From CAWKEY01 sp963848675 (GTDB taxonomy: Bacteria > Pseudomonadota > Gammaproteobacteria > Methylococcales > Methylomonadaceae), in NCBI GenBank assembly GCA_963848675.1, contig CAWKEY010000023.1, forward strand, positions 310,001-374,000: a stretch of 64,000 nt of DNA. Reading direction: 5' to 3'. Shown here piece after piece: positions 7,541 through 15,758 of this stretch (within the stretch, counting starts at the first letter, position 1; every line of letters begins with the position of its first letter). The notes under the pieces were generated by a model that saw only the letters and a list, made by a program, of their open reading frames with translations, did not search any database and was not told the DNA's origin. The translations under genes were made by a program, and so were the position numbers.

Positions 7541-9219
7541 GTAATCGTTCAGCCCCCACCTCAAAAAGTAGCAAAATAAGCCAAAAGATGAAAAGCTATA
7601 GGGTATGACATTGAGCGATCGAGACCTTAGCCAACTGGACACAGACTATCTGGATGATTTGCCAGAGGGGCAGTTGCGCCCATTGAGTAAGCAGTTATTG
7701 GTTGATCTAAAAGCAGCACGGGAACGGCTTAAACAATCGCCAGAGACGAGTTCGCGACCGCCGTCCTCACGAGAACCCTGGCAAGCGAGTGCGCCGCCTA
7801 CCCCTGATGTCGTAGATAATCCGTCAGCAGCGGATGAACACGCGCCCGATCCGACCGCCCCAGGCCAAGACTCAACGCAAGCGGTGACTGTTGCTGCATC
7901 GGTGCCCGAATCTAAAAGCACTGCAGACACCGCTCAACCCAAAAAAACCGGACGGCAACCTGGCAGTTTGGGTCACAGTCGCTCGCTCACACTGGCGGTG
8001 ACGAAAACGCTGCAGCATCATCCCGAGTGCTGCGCCAATTGTCATAACGCCTTTCCGCCAGGGACCGCCTATCGCGTGTGGACAGGACGTTACGAATTGG
8101 AGCTGGAAAGCGGCAGTGCGGAGGCACCGAAGTTACAGATTGAACATATCCGGCATGAATACCTGTCGGCAACCTGCGCGTGTGACCACGAAACTCAGGC
8201 GATGCCGGGGCGGTGCGCTGATGACCCTGAATGGGTCGTGTCGTTGACTGAATGGCATTTATGCGGCCCTCGTTTAGTCAGTTTTCTGGTCTGCCTCGCC
8301 TTATATCTGCGCGTATCGCGCCGTAAAATCCAGGCGTTTTTGCGTGATTGGCTGGGGATTGACTTGAGTACCAGCACGATTAATCAATGTATTCATGAAG
8401 CGGGACGTGCGGTAGCGCCGGTGGTCGATGAGCAATTGATCGCTGAACTCAACACCAGCGTGTTGTTGCATATTGATGAAACGCCCTGGAAAGAAGCCGG
8501 AAAATTGTTCTGGCTGTGGGTGTTTGTGAGCGCGCATACGGTGGTTTACCAAGTCGGCAAGCGCCATCGACTGGTCGTGCAACAGCTATTAGGGACTGCG
8601 TTCAACGGCTTTCTGATGACCGATGGCTTCAGCGTCTATCGCATCTTTCCCAAGCGCTTGCGTTGTTGGGCACACCTGGTGCGTAAAGCCCGCGCCTTGC
8701 ATCAATGTCTGGATAGCCAAGGCCAAGCCTTTGGCGAAGCCCTGCTGCTGGCCATGATTCTATTGATGCGCAACATTCATCAACTCCGCGAATCGCCAGA
8801 AGACGCTGACGCCTTCAGGGCGCAAAACCAAACCCTGCTGGATTGGCTACGCACATTGTGCGAAACGCATCGAACCGTTGCCCACGGAGACAGCCGAAAA
8901 TTAGCCGGCGAATTTCTCAATGACTGGGATGCCATTGTGCGCGTGATCGAAACGCCGTCACACCCCTTGACCAATAATGTGGCGGAGCGCAGTTTGCGGC
9001 AGTGGGTCTTGTTGCGCAAAATCACTTTTGGTTCGCGCACGGCACAAGGCAGTCGGGTGATCGCGTTGCTGGCCAGCGTGATCGATACCGCGCGCTTACG
9101 ACAATTGAATGCCTGGAATTTTATTGCACAGGTGCTGGCAAATCGACGTAAAAACCAACCCACACCTCGTTTGCCTATGCCTCTGGTTGGATAATGCAAA
9201 CAGGGGGCTAAACGATTAC
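7541..9219 (+). mobile_element. IS66-family insertion sequence (single-ORF type)
   Basis: A 1679-bp element with terminal inverted repeats: left end GTAATCGTTCAGCCCCC, right end GGGGGCTAAACGATTAC (one mismatch). It is flanked by a perfect 8-bp target duplication GAACTATC (7533-7540 and 9220-9227), the size typical of IS66. It encodes only the large transposase, as in the small ISBst12-like branch of the family, without the accessory tnpA/tnpB genes. The clean ends indicate a recent insertion. Confidence 0.95.
7605..9194 (+). CDS. IS66-family transposase
   Basis: A 529-residue DDE transposase. Order of parts: Gln/Lys-rich helical N-terminal part, Pro/Ala-rich linker (about residues 40-115), GRQPGSLGHSR motif, a zinc-finger-like region with CCANCH and CACD, then the catalytic core with HIDETPW (Asp near 290), MTDGFSVYR (Asp near 338) and NNVAERSLR (Glu near 460), followed by the IS66 C-terminal segment KITFGSRTAQGS. 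Nearly fills the element; full length and probably active. Confidence 0.95.
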   Translation: MTLSDRDLSQLDTDYLDDLPEGQLRPLSKQLLVDLKAARERLKQSPETSSRPPSSREPWQASAPPTPDVVDNPSAADEHAPDPTAPGQDSTQAVTVAASVPESKSTADTAQPKKTGRQPGSLGHSRSLTLAVTKTLQHHPECCANCHNAFPPGTAYRVWTGRYELELESGSAEAPKLQIEHIRHEYLSATCACDHETQAMPGRCADDPEWVVSLTEWHLCGPRLVSFLVCLALYLRVSRRKIQAFLRDWLGIDLSTSTINQCIHEAGRAVAPVVDEQLIAELNTSVLLHIDETPWKEAGKLFWLWVFVSAHTVVYQVGKRHRLVVQQLLGTAFNGFLMTDGFSVYRIFPKRLRCWAHLVRKARALHQCLDSQGQAFGEALLLAMILLMRNIHQLRESPEDADAFRAQNQTLLDWLRTLCETHRTVAHGDSRKLAGEFLNDWDAIVRVIETPSHPLTNNVAERSLRQWVLLRKITFGSRTAQGSRVIALLASVIDTARLRQLNAWNFIAQVLANRRKNQPTPRLPMPLVG

Positions 9220-9365
9220 GAACTATCAGTGCTTACTTTCCGAATAGAGTCCAAGGTCAAAGCGGCATCGAATCCTTGCCTGGAATTTCTGTCTCTCATA
9301 GTTTTTCAGCCTTTATTCCTGTAATTCAGGACTTAAATAATTTAGATGAAGTTGAACAAAATGAG

Positions 9366-9422
9366 GCATAACCAAAAAATCCACCTGACCCGCTATCGCG
9401 GGCCGGTGATTTTGGCGTTAGC
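9366..9422 (+). other. attC-like recombination site (first)
   Basis: GCATAAC at 9366-9372 and GCGTTAGC at 9415-9422 frame an imperfect palindrome: CCAAAAAATCCACC pairs with GGTGATTTTGG and GACCCGC with GCGGGCC around a TATC loop, with bulged bases on one strand. The stop codon of the preceding protease frame lies inside it. This is the architecture of integron attC (59-base element) sites. No integrase gene is in the window. Confidence 0.6.
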
Positions 9423-9430
9423 TTTAAAAA

Positions 9431-10507
9431 ATGACTACGGAGATACACTCATTGTCGTGGATAGAATTAAGGTATTCTAAAAAATCAATTAGGCGTGCAG
9501 GTGACTATTTAAGTGGTCTTGATAAAAATTTCGAGATTGATAAATTTCTTGAGTCATACGAAATTCTTGAAAATTGGCGTTCTTCTCATGCTTATCCAAT
9601 CCAATCTATGCTTGGATTCTTTAGAAAGAAAGCTTTCGAAATTGATCAAAACTCTATTGTAGCGAGACGCTTAAAACGTGCGCCTTCCATTCTTGCTAAG
9701 TTGAAACGAGAAGATGGAATGAAGCTTGATCGAATGGAGGATATTGGTGGCTGTAGAATTGTAGTTTCCAATAAAAAACAAGTCTATGAAGTAAGGGATG
9801 CCATTGTAGAAGGAAGAACTCGTAATACACTTCGTCGCCAGCGTGACTACATTAAAGAGCCCAAAGAGTCTGGATACAGAGGTATCCATTTGGTCTACCG
9901 TTATAATGGACAGAAAAAGGAATATTCATCTCATTCAATTGAACTCCAAATCAGAAGTAAGATTCAGCATTCATGGGCAACGGCTGTAGAAGTAGTTGGT
10001 ACTTTTACGGGACAAGGGCTTAAAGCCAGCCAGGGGCATGAGGCATGGCTAAAGTTTTTCAAGCTTGCAAGCCTAGCCTTCCAAGATTTGGAGAATAAGG
10101 CTTTAGCAAAAAATGCGAATTCTAAAGAACGCTTAGAGTTAATTAAGTATATTGAAAGGATTGGAGTTCTACCTAGATTAAAAGCTTTTGCTGTATCAAC
10201 TAGACACCTTGGTAATGACAAAAGTAATAAAGACGATTATTTTTTACTAGTGCTTGAGGTAGATAAATCGAATATTAAAGTTATGCGTTATGCTCGGGAG
10301 AACATGGATATCGCCACCAGTAAGTACGCTGATTTTGAAAAAGAATATAAAGATAACCCAGAAAAAGATGTTGTGTTGGTGTCTGCAGAATCAGTTCACG
10401 GGTTGAAAAAAGCCTATCCAAACTATTTTGCAGATACTACAGAATTTTCTAAAAACATTGATCGTGTACTTGAAGCTAACAAGGCATTGCAGCGGACAAA
10501 CCGCTGA
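9431..10507 (+). CDS. RelA/SpoT synthetase-domain protein
   Basis: A 358-residue protein with one (p)ppGpp-synthetase-like domain and no HD hydrolase domain. Seen: RLKRAPSILAKLKRE, the metal-binding DIGGCRIV (Asp near 104), PKESGYRGIHLVY with the Tyr that stacks on the nucleotide, and IELQIRSKIQHSWA with the catalytic Glu near 170. Catalytic motifs are intact, so nucleotide pyrophosphate transfer is likely. Stand-alone enzymes of this kind include toxic small alarmone synthetases and phage-triggered CapRel-type toxins; which applies here is unknown. AT-rich, no clear Shine-Dalgarno. The last residues (ANKALQRTNR) are encoded by an attC-like site, typical of integron cassettes. Confidence 0.88.
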   Translation: MTTEIHSLSWIELRYSKKSIRRAGDYLSGLDKNFEIDKFLESYEILENWRSSHAYPIQSMLGFFRKKAFEIDQNSIVARRLKRAPSILAKLKREDGMKLDRMEDIGGCRIVVSNKKQVYEVRDAIVEGRTRNTLRRQRDYIKEPKESGYRGIHLVYRYNGQKKEYSSHSIELQIRSKIQHSWATAVEVVGTFTGQGLKASQGHEAWLKFFKLASLAFQDLENKALAKNANSKERLELIKYIERIGVLPRLKAFAVSTRHLGNDKSNKDDYFLLVLEVDKSNIKVMRYARENMDIATSKYADFEKEYKDNPEKDVVLVSAESVHGLKKAYPNYFADTTEFSKNIDRVLEANKALQRTNR

Positions 10508-10520
10508 ATGCGGCGTTAGC
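10475..10520 (+). other. attC-like recombination site (second)
   Basis: GCTAAC (10475-10480) and GTTAGC (10515-10520) are perfect complements and frame GCATTGCAGCGG paired with CCGCTGAATGC, with a single unpaired G on one arm, the extrahelical base that gives attC sites their orientation. The RelA/SpoT gene stops inside it. Confidence 0.8.
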
Positions 10521-10541
10521 AATCAAGAAAGGTAGTTCGCT

Positions 10542-10925
10542 ATGACAAGCGCTGAGGAAAAGAAAAAGCAGGTCTATCATTCGTGCGCCGCATGCGACAG
10601 GGACACTTGGCATTCAGTGCTTTTTTCGCACGTCGAATCTGAGTATGAGTATCGAGTAGATTCGATCTACCAGACAGTCCAATGTTGTGGCTGTCATACG
10701 GTCAGTTTTCGGAAGGTCGTCCGAGACCTCGAAAGCGCCTACCCAATTGATGATAACGAATGGGAAGTACCTGAGGATGTATCTTGTTTCCCAAGCATCT
10801 TGAAGGGCCATCGCGAATTGCAAGACGTATGGGATCTTCCTGATACGGTTCGCGCAATCTACACACAGCCCTGTAGGGTACGCATCGCGTACCTTTTGAG
10901 GTTTGGTTCAACGAAAAAACTTTGA
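10542..10925 (+). pseudogene. DUF4145-like protein, truncated by a REP element
   Basis: The first about 108 codons (MTSAEEKKKQVYHSCAACDR ... LPDTVRAIYTQ) resemble the N-terminal part of DUF4145 proteins: two zinc-type cysteine pairs (CAAC, CCGC), a YP segment and LPDTVRAIY. At about 10866 the frame runs into a REP sequence and ends after 19 unrelated codons. Start ATG 10542 has an AAAGG Shine-Dalgarno. It lies directly after an attC-like site and is probably a third integron cassette whose 3' half and attC were lost. Confidence 0.6.
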
Positions 10926-10950
10926 AAATGGTACGCGATGCGTACCCTAC
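10873..10950 (+). repeat. REP pair (convergent palindromes)
   Basis: GTAGGGTACGCATCGCGTACC at 10873-10893 and its reverse complement at 10930-10950, each with the hairpin GGTACGC-GAT-GCGTACC, separated by about 36 bases. The same pair borders the intact RAYT gene at 11386-11463. Confidence 0.85.
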
Positions 10951-11000
10951 GGCGGTTTTGCCGTTGTAATATTATCGTTCGTTTTTTTTCGGAGATGGGG

Positions 11001-11088
11001 ATGTCTGATTATCGCCGCTGTTATGTGCCGGGTGGATCGTATTTCTTTACGGTGGTTACGGAACGGCGGGCGGGCATTTTGGAAAACG
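11001..11088 (+). pseudogene. RAYT transposase fragment, copy 1
   Basis: The first 29 codons (MSDYRRCYVPGGSYFFTVVTE) match the intact RAYT at 11514-12074, then the sequence changes abruptly at about 11088 to AAACGTCGACTTGG and the end of a duplicated yfbR. The same junction occurs at the third copy (12286). Confidence 0.85.
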
Positions 11089-11116
11089 TCGACTTGGAAT
11101 CACGCGCCGCGCTTAG

Positions 11117-11346
11117 GTTTTCATCAAGCCATCCAGTGTCAGGCCGCAACTCGGTGCGAAAACAGCCATAAAAAACACCACTTCCGGCTGCAGCGATGCG
11201 CTGATGGTGCTGGCCAGTAGTCCGGCGGCGGTTTCAAATTCGGCATTGCCGGCTTTCAATTCGGCCTGACATTTGAGATAGGCCGAAATCTTATCGGCCG
11301 CCTTGATGATCTGCACATGCTCTGGCGGCATCTGCTCGTGCTGAAT
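11117..11346 (-). pseudogene. Duplicated 3' end of yfbR
   Basis: Encodes the last 76 codons of yfbR (ALIQHEQMPPEHVQIIKAADK onward) with a handful of base changes relative to 12312-12549. It stops abruptly at a REP sequence at 11347. There is no start of its own, so it is a non-functional duplicate created within the REP/RAYT cluster. Confidence 0.85.
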
Positions 11347-11353
11347 CAGCCCT

Positions 11354-11463
11354 GTAGGGTACGCATCGCGTACCTTTTGAGCCCTGTAGGGTACGCATCG
11401 CGTACCTTTTGAGGTTTGGTTCAACGAAAAAACTTTGAAAATGGTACGCGATGCGTACCCTAC
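11354..11463 (+). repeat. REP cluster upstream of RAYT gene
   Basis: Two direct REP copies at 11354-11374 and 11386-11406 and one inverted copy at 11443-11463, all with the GGTACGC/GCGTACC hairpin and a conserved CCCTAC flank. These are the likely substrates of the adjacent Y1-type transposase. Confidence 0.85.
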
Positions 11464-11513
11464 GGCGGTTTTGCCGTTGTAATATTATCGTTCGTGTTTT
11501 TTCGGAGATGGGG

Positions 11514-12074
11514 ATGTCTGATTATCGCCGCTGTTATGTGCCGGGTGAATCGTATTTCTTTACGGTGGTTACGGAACGGCGGGCGGGCATTTTGGCAAAC
11601 GATTTGGCGCGGGATTGTTTGCGGAATGCGATTCGTCATTGCCAACAACACCTGCCTTTTCGTGTCGATGCGCTGGTAATATTGCCCGATCATCTCCACG
11701 CCATCTGGACAATGCCGCCCGACGATTGCGATTACTCCAAGCGTTGGGGCATTATCAAAAAACACTTCACGCAAACATGGCTGAGCCTGGGCGGCAATGA
11801 ACAACCGGTAAGCGCTTCGCGTCTACGCTACCGGCGGCGCGGGGTCTGGCAACGGCGTTTTTGGGAGCATGCCCTGCGCGACGAACGCGATTACCAAACC
11901 CACTTCGATTACCTGCATTACAATCCAGTAAAACACGGTTTGGTTAAAAACGTGAGGGATTGGCCTTATTCTTCGTTCCATCGCTGGGTAGTGCAAGGTG
12001 TTTATTCCGATCAATGGGGCTCAAGAATTGAGGATTATGCAATTCTCGACACCATCCAATGTGCTGGTGAATGA
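11514..12074 (+). CDS. REP-associated tyrosine transposase (RAYT)
   Basis: A 186-residue Y1-family transposase related to IS200/IS605 TnpA that acts on REP hairpins. Seen: RCYVPGESYFFTVVT at the N terminus, VDALVILPDHLHAIW with the metal-binding HLH (HUH-type), the RWGIIKKHF segment, RRRGVWQRRFWEHALRDERDY and YLHYNPVKHGLV with the candidate catalytic Tyr. ATG 11514 has a GGAGATGGGG ribosome site; reading further upstream would run into the REP. REP hairpins lie on both sides (11443-11463 and 12146-12166). Full length and probably functional. Confidence 0.92.
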   Translation: MSDYRRCYVPGESYFFTVVTERRAGILANDLARDCLRNAIRHCQQHLPFRVDALVILPDHLHAIWTMPPDDCDYSKRWGIIKKHFTQTWLSLGGNEQPVSASRLRYRRRGVWQRRFWEHALRDERDYQTHFDYLHYNPVKHGLVKNVRDWPYSSFHRWVVQGVYSDQWGSRIEDYAILDTIQCAGE

Positions 12075-12145
12075 CGCTTTATATTGTGATAAGGTGCGCT
12101 GTGCGTAGTCTTTTGGAGCTTGATTCACCGGAACGTTTTAAAAAT

Positions 12146-12166
12146 GGTACGCAATGCGTACCCTAC
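12146..12166 (+). repeat. REP hairpin downstream of RAYT
   Basis: GGTACGCAATGCGTACC plus CCTAC: one base in the loop differs from the other REPs (CAAT instead of CGAT). Confidence 0.8.
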
Positions 12167-12201
12167 CTCTCATGTTATGAGGCATTCTTTCGGAGATTGT
12201 T

Positions 12202-12286
12202 TTGTCTGATTATCGCCGCTGTTACATGCCGGGTGGATCGTATTCCTTTACGTTGGTTACGGAACGGCGCGGGCATTTTGGCAAAC
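12202..12286 (+). pseudogene. RAYT transposase fragment, copy 3
   Basis: Begins at TTG 12202 (SDYRRCYMPGGSYSFTLVTE), carries a 2-base deletion at GAACGGCGCGGG that shifts the frame, and ends at the junction AAACGTCGACTTGG next to the 3' end of yfbR. It is more diverged than copies 1 and 2 and probably the oldest. Confidence 0.8.
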
Positions 12287-12311
12287 GTCGACTTGGAATC
12301 GCGCGCCGCGC

Positions 12312-12914
12312 TTAGGTTTTCATCAAGCCATCGAGTGTCAGGCCGCAACTCGGCGCGAAAACAGCCATAAAAAACACCACTTCCGGCTGCAGCGATGCAC
12401 TGATGGTGCTGGCCAGTAGTCCGGCGGCGGTTTCAAATTCGGCATTGCCGGCTTTCAATTCGGCCTGACATTTGAGATAGGCCGAAATCTTATCGGCCGC
12501 CTTGATGATCTGCACATGCTCTGGCGGCATCTGCTCGTGCTGAATCAGCGCCTGAAAATCGGCCAGGAGTTCTGCCGGCAGCAGATTGAGCAATTCTTTC
12601 TCGGCCTGTTTTTCAATCTGCTTGTAAGCGCTGCTGATTTCATTGGAGTGATATTTAATAGGTGTCGGCAAATCGCCGGTAATCACTTCGGTAATATCGT
12701 GATACAAAGCCGCGGCAGCAATGGCATTGGCGTCGACATTGCCGCCGTAATAGCGGTTTTTAATCAGTGCCAGGGTGTGGGCAATAACCGAGACCTCCCA
12801 GCTATGCTCCATGACGTTTTCTTCATGCGCATTGCGCTTTAATCCCCAGCGCTTAATCCATCTGAGCCTGGATAAATAGGCGTAAAAACTGGAACTTAGC
12901 GGGGTTTGTTGCAT
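12312..12914 (-). CDS. yfbR: 5'-deoxynucleotidase YfbR (HD domain)
   Basis: Hydrolyses deoxyribonucleoside 5'-monophosphates, part of pyrimidine nucleotide salvage in the cytoplasm. The 200-residue protein has the HD metal site in order: NVMEHSWEVSVIAH (first His), AALYHDITEVITGDLPTP (His-Asp pair) and IIKAADKISAYLK (last Asp). Length fits the family. The C terminus abuts a RAYT fragment; the last residues (TLDGLMKT) look native. A copy of its 3' end lies at 11117-11346. Confidence 0.92.
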   Translation of the reverse strand: MQQTPLSSSFYAYLSRLRWIKRWGLKRNAHEENVMEHSWEVSVIAHTLALIKNRYYGGNVDANAIAAAALYHDITEVITGDLPTPIKYHSNEISSAYKQIEKQAEKELLNLLPAELLADFQALIQHEQMPPEHVQIIKAADKISAYLKCQAELKAGNAEFETAAGLLASTISASLQPEVVFFMAVFAPSCGLTLDGLMKT

Positions 12915-13134
12915 GGTCTGGCCTGTGTGAGGAAAAAGCTGAGTTTATGCCTCGGCATTATAGCCACTTGCTGATACGCTGAACAATGCCAGCCATCGAC
13001 TTGCTGTAGCTTGAATATCCGTTTGCACTGGCGTTCGATTGCAGCTATGAGGGCGAAGGCATATAATCCTATGTCTCTGATTTAAATATCAACGCTGTCC
13101 TCTCTAATTCTGCCTGGCTGATCCTAAAGCAACT

Positions 13135-13620
13135 ATGACTACAAAAGATTTCCGCTCCCTGAAAGATCTGCTTTTGCATCCTGATTTTCACGAAGGCGAG
13201 CATTGGCGGCAGGCGCATTATGATGCCCATGAGCTCATTATTGTCGAAGGCGAAGTCAACAAGGACATCTATGTCGTGTTAAAAGGTTCGCTGATGGTCT
13301 GTACGGATGTCAAGCTCTCCGAAAGCCGGCACATTACCTCGGGCTTATGTGAGCTTTTCGATGGCGAGGAATTTGCGCAATCGTGTTTTTTTGACGATGA
13401 ACCCCATTGCGCCAGCGTCAAGGCTTTATCCGACTCCGAACTGGCCGTTATTGATGCAAAAAAACTTAAATTGTTTCTGAATCAGCATCCGCACATTGGT
13501 TATCAGATTCTTTATCATTGGGTAGAAATGCTGCTACCCCGCTTCAGAAAGAGCAACCAGCGCATCTCCAGCCTCTTTAGCTGGGGCTTAAAAGCGCACA
13601 AAATCGACCACGAAATATAA
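13135..13620 (+). CDS. Cyclic nucleotide-binding domain protein without HTH
   Basis: A 161-residue protein with a single Crp-type cNMP-binding beta-roll: ELIIVEGEVNKDIYVVLKGSLMV, then a short insertion, LFDGEEFAQSCFF, and SVKALSDSELAVIDAKKL. No C-terminal DNA-binding helix-turn-helix, so it is not a Crp/Fnr activator by itself. The usual phosphate-binding RxA motif is not evident, so the ligand is unknown. Divergent from yfbR. Confidence 0.8.
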   Translation: MTTKDFRSLKDLLLHPDFHEGEHWRQAHYDAHELIIVEGEVNKDIYVVLKGSLMVCTDVKLSESRHITSGLCELFDGEEFAQSCFFDDEPHCASVKALSDSELAVIDAKKLKLFLNQHPHIGYQILYHWVEMLLPRFRKSNQRISSLFSWGLKAHKIDHEI

Positions 13621-13729
13621 TAATACCCAAGCTCATTTTATTGCGTCAGCTACACCGAAATTCGGTCATCAACGGCGGCAAACACTGCGTTTGTAGGCAG
13701 CTCCAGCAACCCAAGGTTCTCTAAAAATC

Positions 13730-14641
13730 ATGCTTATTCAGTGGTACCCCGGCCACATGCACAAGGCCAGCAAAGAAATCAGAGCGGTTCTGCCCCAGGT
13801 TGACCTGATCATTGAAATTCTCGATGCCCGCATTCCGTTCAGCAGTGAAAATCCGATGCTGAAAACCCTGCGCGGTGACAAGCCCTGCATCAAGATACTC
13901 AGCAAGAGCGACCTGGCCGACCCTGTTATTACCCAGCAGTGGCAAAGCTATCTGGAGCGGGAGCAAGGCGTTAAAACCCTGGCATTGAGCATTACCCAAC
14001 CGGATAAAATGCGCCAATTACCTGATCTCTGTCATAAGATGCTGCCCGCTAAGGAAGCCAGCGGCCGGCTCATCCACACGCTGATCATGGGCATACCCAA
14101 TGTTGGAAAATCCACGCTTATTAATATCCTGGCAGGCCGGACTATTGCAAAAACCGGCAACGAACCAGCCATCACCAAGACCCAGCAGCGCATTGATATA
14201 GGCAATGGCATCATCTTGCTGGATACGCCTGGTCTGCTGTGGCCCAATGTCGAAAACAAGAACAGCGGCTACCGGCTGGCCGCCACAGGCGCCATTAAGG
14301 ATACCGCCCTGCAGCATGATCACATCGCCTTCTTCGCAGCCGAATATCTGCTGCAGCATTATCCTGATCAGCTGCAGGCGCGTTATCAACTGGAGCCATT
14401 GCCGCAAGGTGAACAGACACTCATGGAGAGCATAGGCAAAAACCGAGGCTGTCTGCGCGCCGGCGGCCATATCGATATGGATAAAACGGCCAAAATCCTG
14501 CTGACCGAATTACGCGCCGGCACAATAGGCAGAATCAGTCTGGAAACCCCGGCCATGATGGAAGCGGAATTGGCCGAGCTAGCCATCATCCGCCAGCAAA
14601 AAGCGGCCAAGAAACTGGCCCGCAAACAAAAAATGTCCTGA
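13730..14641 (+). CDS. ylqF: Ribosome biogenesis GTPase YlqF
   Basis: Circularly permuted GTPase acting in large ribosomal subunit assembly. The 303-residue protein shows the permuted motif order: G4-like LSKSDLAD (about residue 62), G5, then G1 GIPNVGKST (about 120), G2 and G3 LLDTPGLLWP (about 164). The N-terminal IQWYPGHMHKA is the family signature. A C-terminal Lys-rich tail (RQQKAAKKLARKQK) can bind rRNA. Confidence 0.95.
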   Translation: MLIQWYPGHMHKASKEIRAVLPQVDLIIEILDARIPFSSENPMLKTLRGDKPCIKILSKSDLADPVITQQWQSYLEREQGVKTLALSITQPDKMRQLPDLCHKMLPAKEASGRLIHTLIMGIPNVGKSTLINILAGRTIAKTGNEPAITKTQQRIDIGNGIILLDTPGLLWPNVENKNSGYRLAATGAIKDTALQHDHIAFFAAEYLLQHYPDQLQARYQLEPLPQGEQTLMESIGKNRGCLRAGGHIDMDKTAKILLTELRAGTIGRISLETPAMMEAELAELAIIRQQKAAKKLARKQKMS

Positions 14642-14681
14642 TTCCAAGCCTGATTGATGGAGCCTTACTCTGAAGAATATT

Positions 14682-15758
14682 ATGCGCCTCCGGTTTCTGG
14701 TTTCCTTGTTGCTGCTGTGGATTTATGCCGCCGATGTTTATAGTGATGAAAGTCACCTCATGTCGTGCCGATCCTTTTATGGCCGATTGAACGAATTGAA
14801 GTTGCAACAGCCTCCGAGGCGAGTGCTGCTTGTTCCCTTATTGAGCAGAGAACCGCACACGACTGAGAGCCCAAGGTGGTCTGAGCAACCCGCCCGCACT
14901 CTGGAGGCTTTTTACCGGAACCGGTTTAATGCGGACGTTACGCAACTGCGGGATGTCTGGAGCTGGACGGATTATTACCAGCAGGTCGAGCAGATGCTGC
15001 GGCAGTCGCCGCCTTTCGACCGGGTTATGTTCATCAGCCATGGCGGATTCGACGGCCCGGTGCTTACAAACGCCGTGTTTTGGCAAGACTTTCAGGTAAC
15101 GGCGAGCAAAGCCAAATTTCTTCAGTTTTCCGAGTCCCAACCCGGGCTAAAGAATGTGCTGTCCATCACTTATGATACCGAAAAAAACCCTGTATTCAGC
15201 GACTATATGGCCTCGCGCTGGCATGAATTGGCAGCGATGAAATCGACCGCTATCTGGCGTCTGCTTAAGGGGCTGGAAAAACAGATACAGCCGCTGAACC
15301 GAGCTTGTTTTCAACGTTACTGCTCGCCGGAGCAACTGGCCAGAATCCCCGAACGCCAGCGCGATTACCAGCTGAATTTCTGTGAGATCATTTGCCGCGA
15401 ACCCCTGTTCGAGCAAAAGATCGCTGTTGAGATATCCCCTGAACGGTTCTTTCATTTCACAAACTCGCTGAGTTCGCTGGTAACGGCGGACGGCCTGATT
15501 TTTTTCGGCACCTGCAACCCGGGCAGTGCGGCTCCGGAGAAATCAGAGGAGCCAAATAAAACTGAGTTCTTAATCAACTCAAGCCTTGGTGGCGGGCCAC
15601 ACCTGAGCTATGTGCATTTGATTAGCGCAGCAACCGCTCGTGTCACCGCCGGTCCAATAGGCAAAAGCAGCGCCGAGGACATTGTTAATCGAATTGTCAT
15701 GTTTGAGACTGGCCAATCTCAACAATATTTATGCATCGCCGCTCCTGGGGCGAAGTGA
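14682..15758 (+). CDS. Secreted protein with possible caspase-like His/Cys motif
   Basis: I do not recognise a named family. The 358-residue protein has a signal peptide (RLRFLVSLLLLWIYAADVYS) and probably works in the periplasm. Two motifs are notable: FDRVMFISHGGFDGP (about residues 113-127) and DGLIFFGTCNPGS (about 273-285), each after a hydrophobic strand, which resembles the catalytic His-Gly and Cys arrangement of clan CD (caspase/CHAT) peptidases. Several cysteines in the middle (CFQRYC, CEIIC) may form disulfides. A second secreted gene nearby (17704-18468) shows the same layout. Function is inference. Confidence 0.55.
   Translation: MRLRFLVSLLLLWIYAADVYSDESHLMSCRSFYGRLNELKLQQPPRRVLLVPLLSREPHTTESPRWSEQPARTLEAFYRNRFNADVTQLRDVWSWTDYYQQVEQMLRQSPPFDRVMFISHGGFDGPVLTNAVFWQDFQVTASKAKFLQFSESQPGLKNVLSITYDTEKNPVFSDYMASRWHELAAMKSTAIWRLLKGLEKQIQPLNRACFQRYCSPEQLARIPERQRDYQLNFCEIICREPLFEQKIAVEISPERFFHFTNSLSSLVTADGLIFFGTCNPGSAAPEKSEEPNKTEFLINSSLGGGPHLSYVHLISAATARVTAGPIGKSSAEDIVNRIVMFETGQSQQYLCIAAPGAK

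Larger units (their letters stand above)
6992..9371 (+). pseudogene. Trypsin-like serine protease, split by IS66 element
   Basis: Codons 1-183 lie at 6992-7540 and the last 47 codons plus stop at 9228-9371; removing the IS and one target copy restores one 230-residue frame. Seen: GWGTGFVF near the N terminus, TAKHV with the catalytic His, DGDSAS as the probable Asp, and GGVSGGPVF with the catalytic Ser, i.e. a cytosolic chymotrypsin-fold protease without signal peptide. The insertion is after ...NIIGT-I, behind the catalytic triad, so the truncated product might still fold partly. AT-rich codon use differs from the nrd genes. Its stop codon lies in an attC-like hairpin, so it was probably an integron cassette gene. 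Confidence 0.85.

Noticed and set aside
10938..11220. Overlapping frames across RAYT copy 1 and the yfbR duplicate
   Set aside because: Chance frames formed by REP, RAYT fragment and duplicated yfbR end; no intact domain.
12516..12842. 108-codon plus-strand frame inside yfbR
   Set aside because: Antisense to an intact HD-domain gene, no ribosome site.
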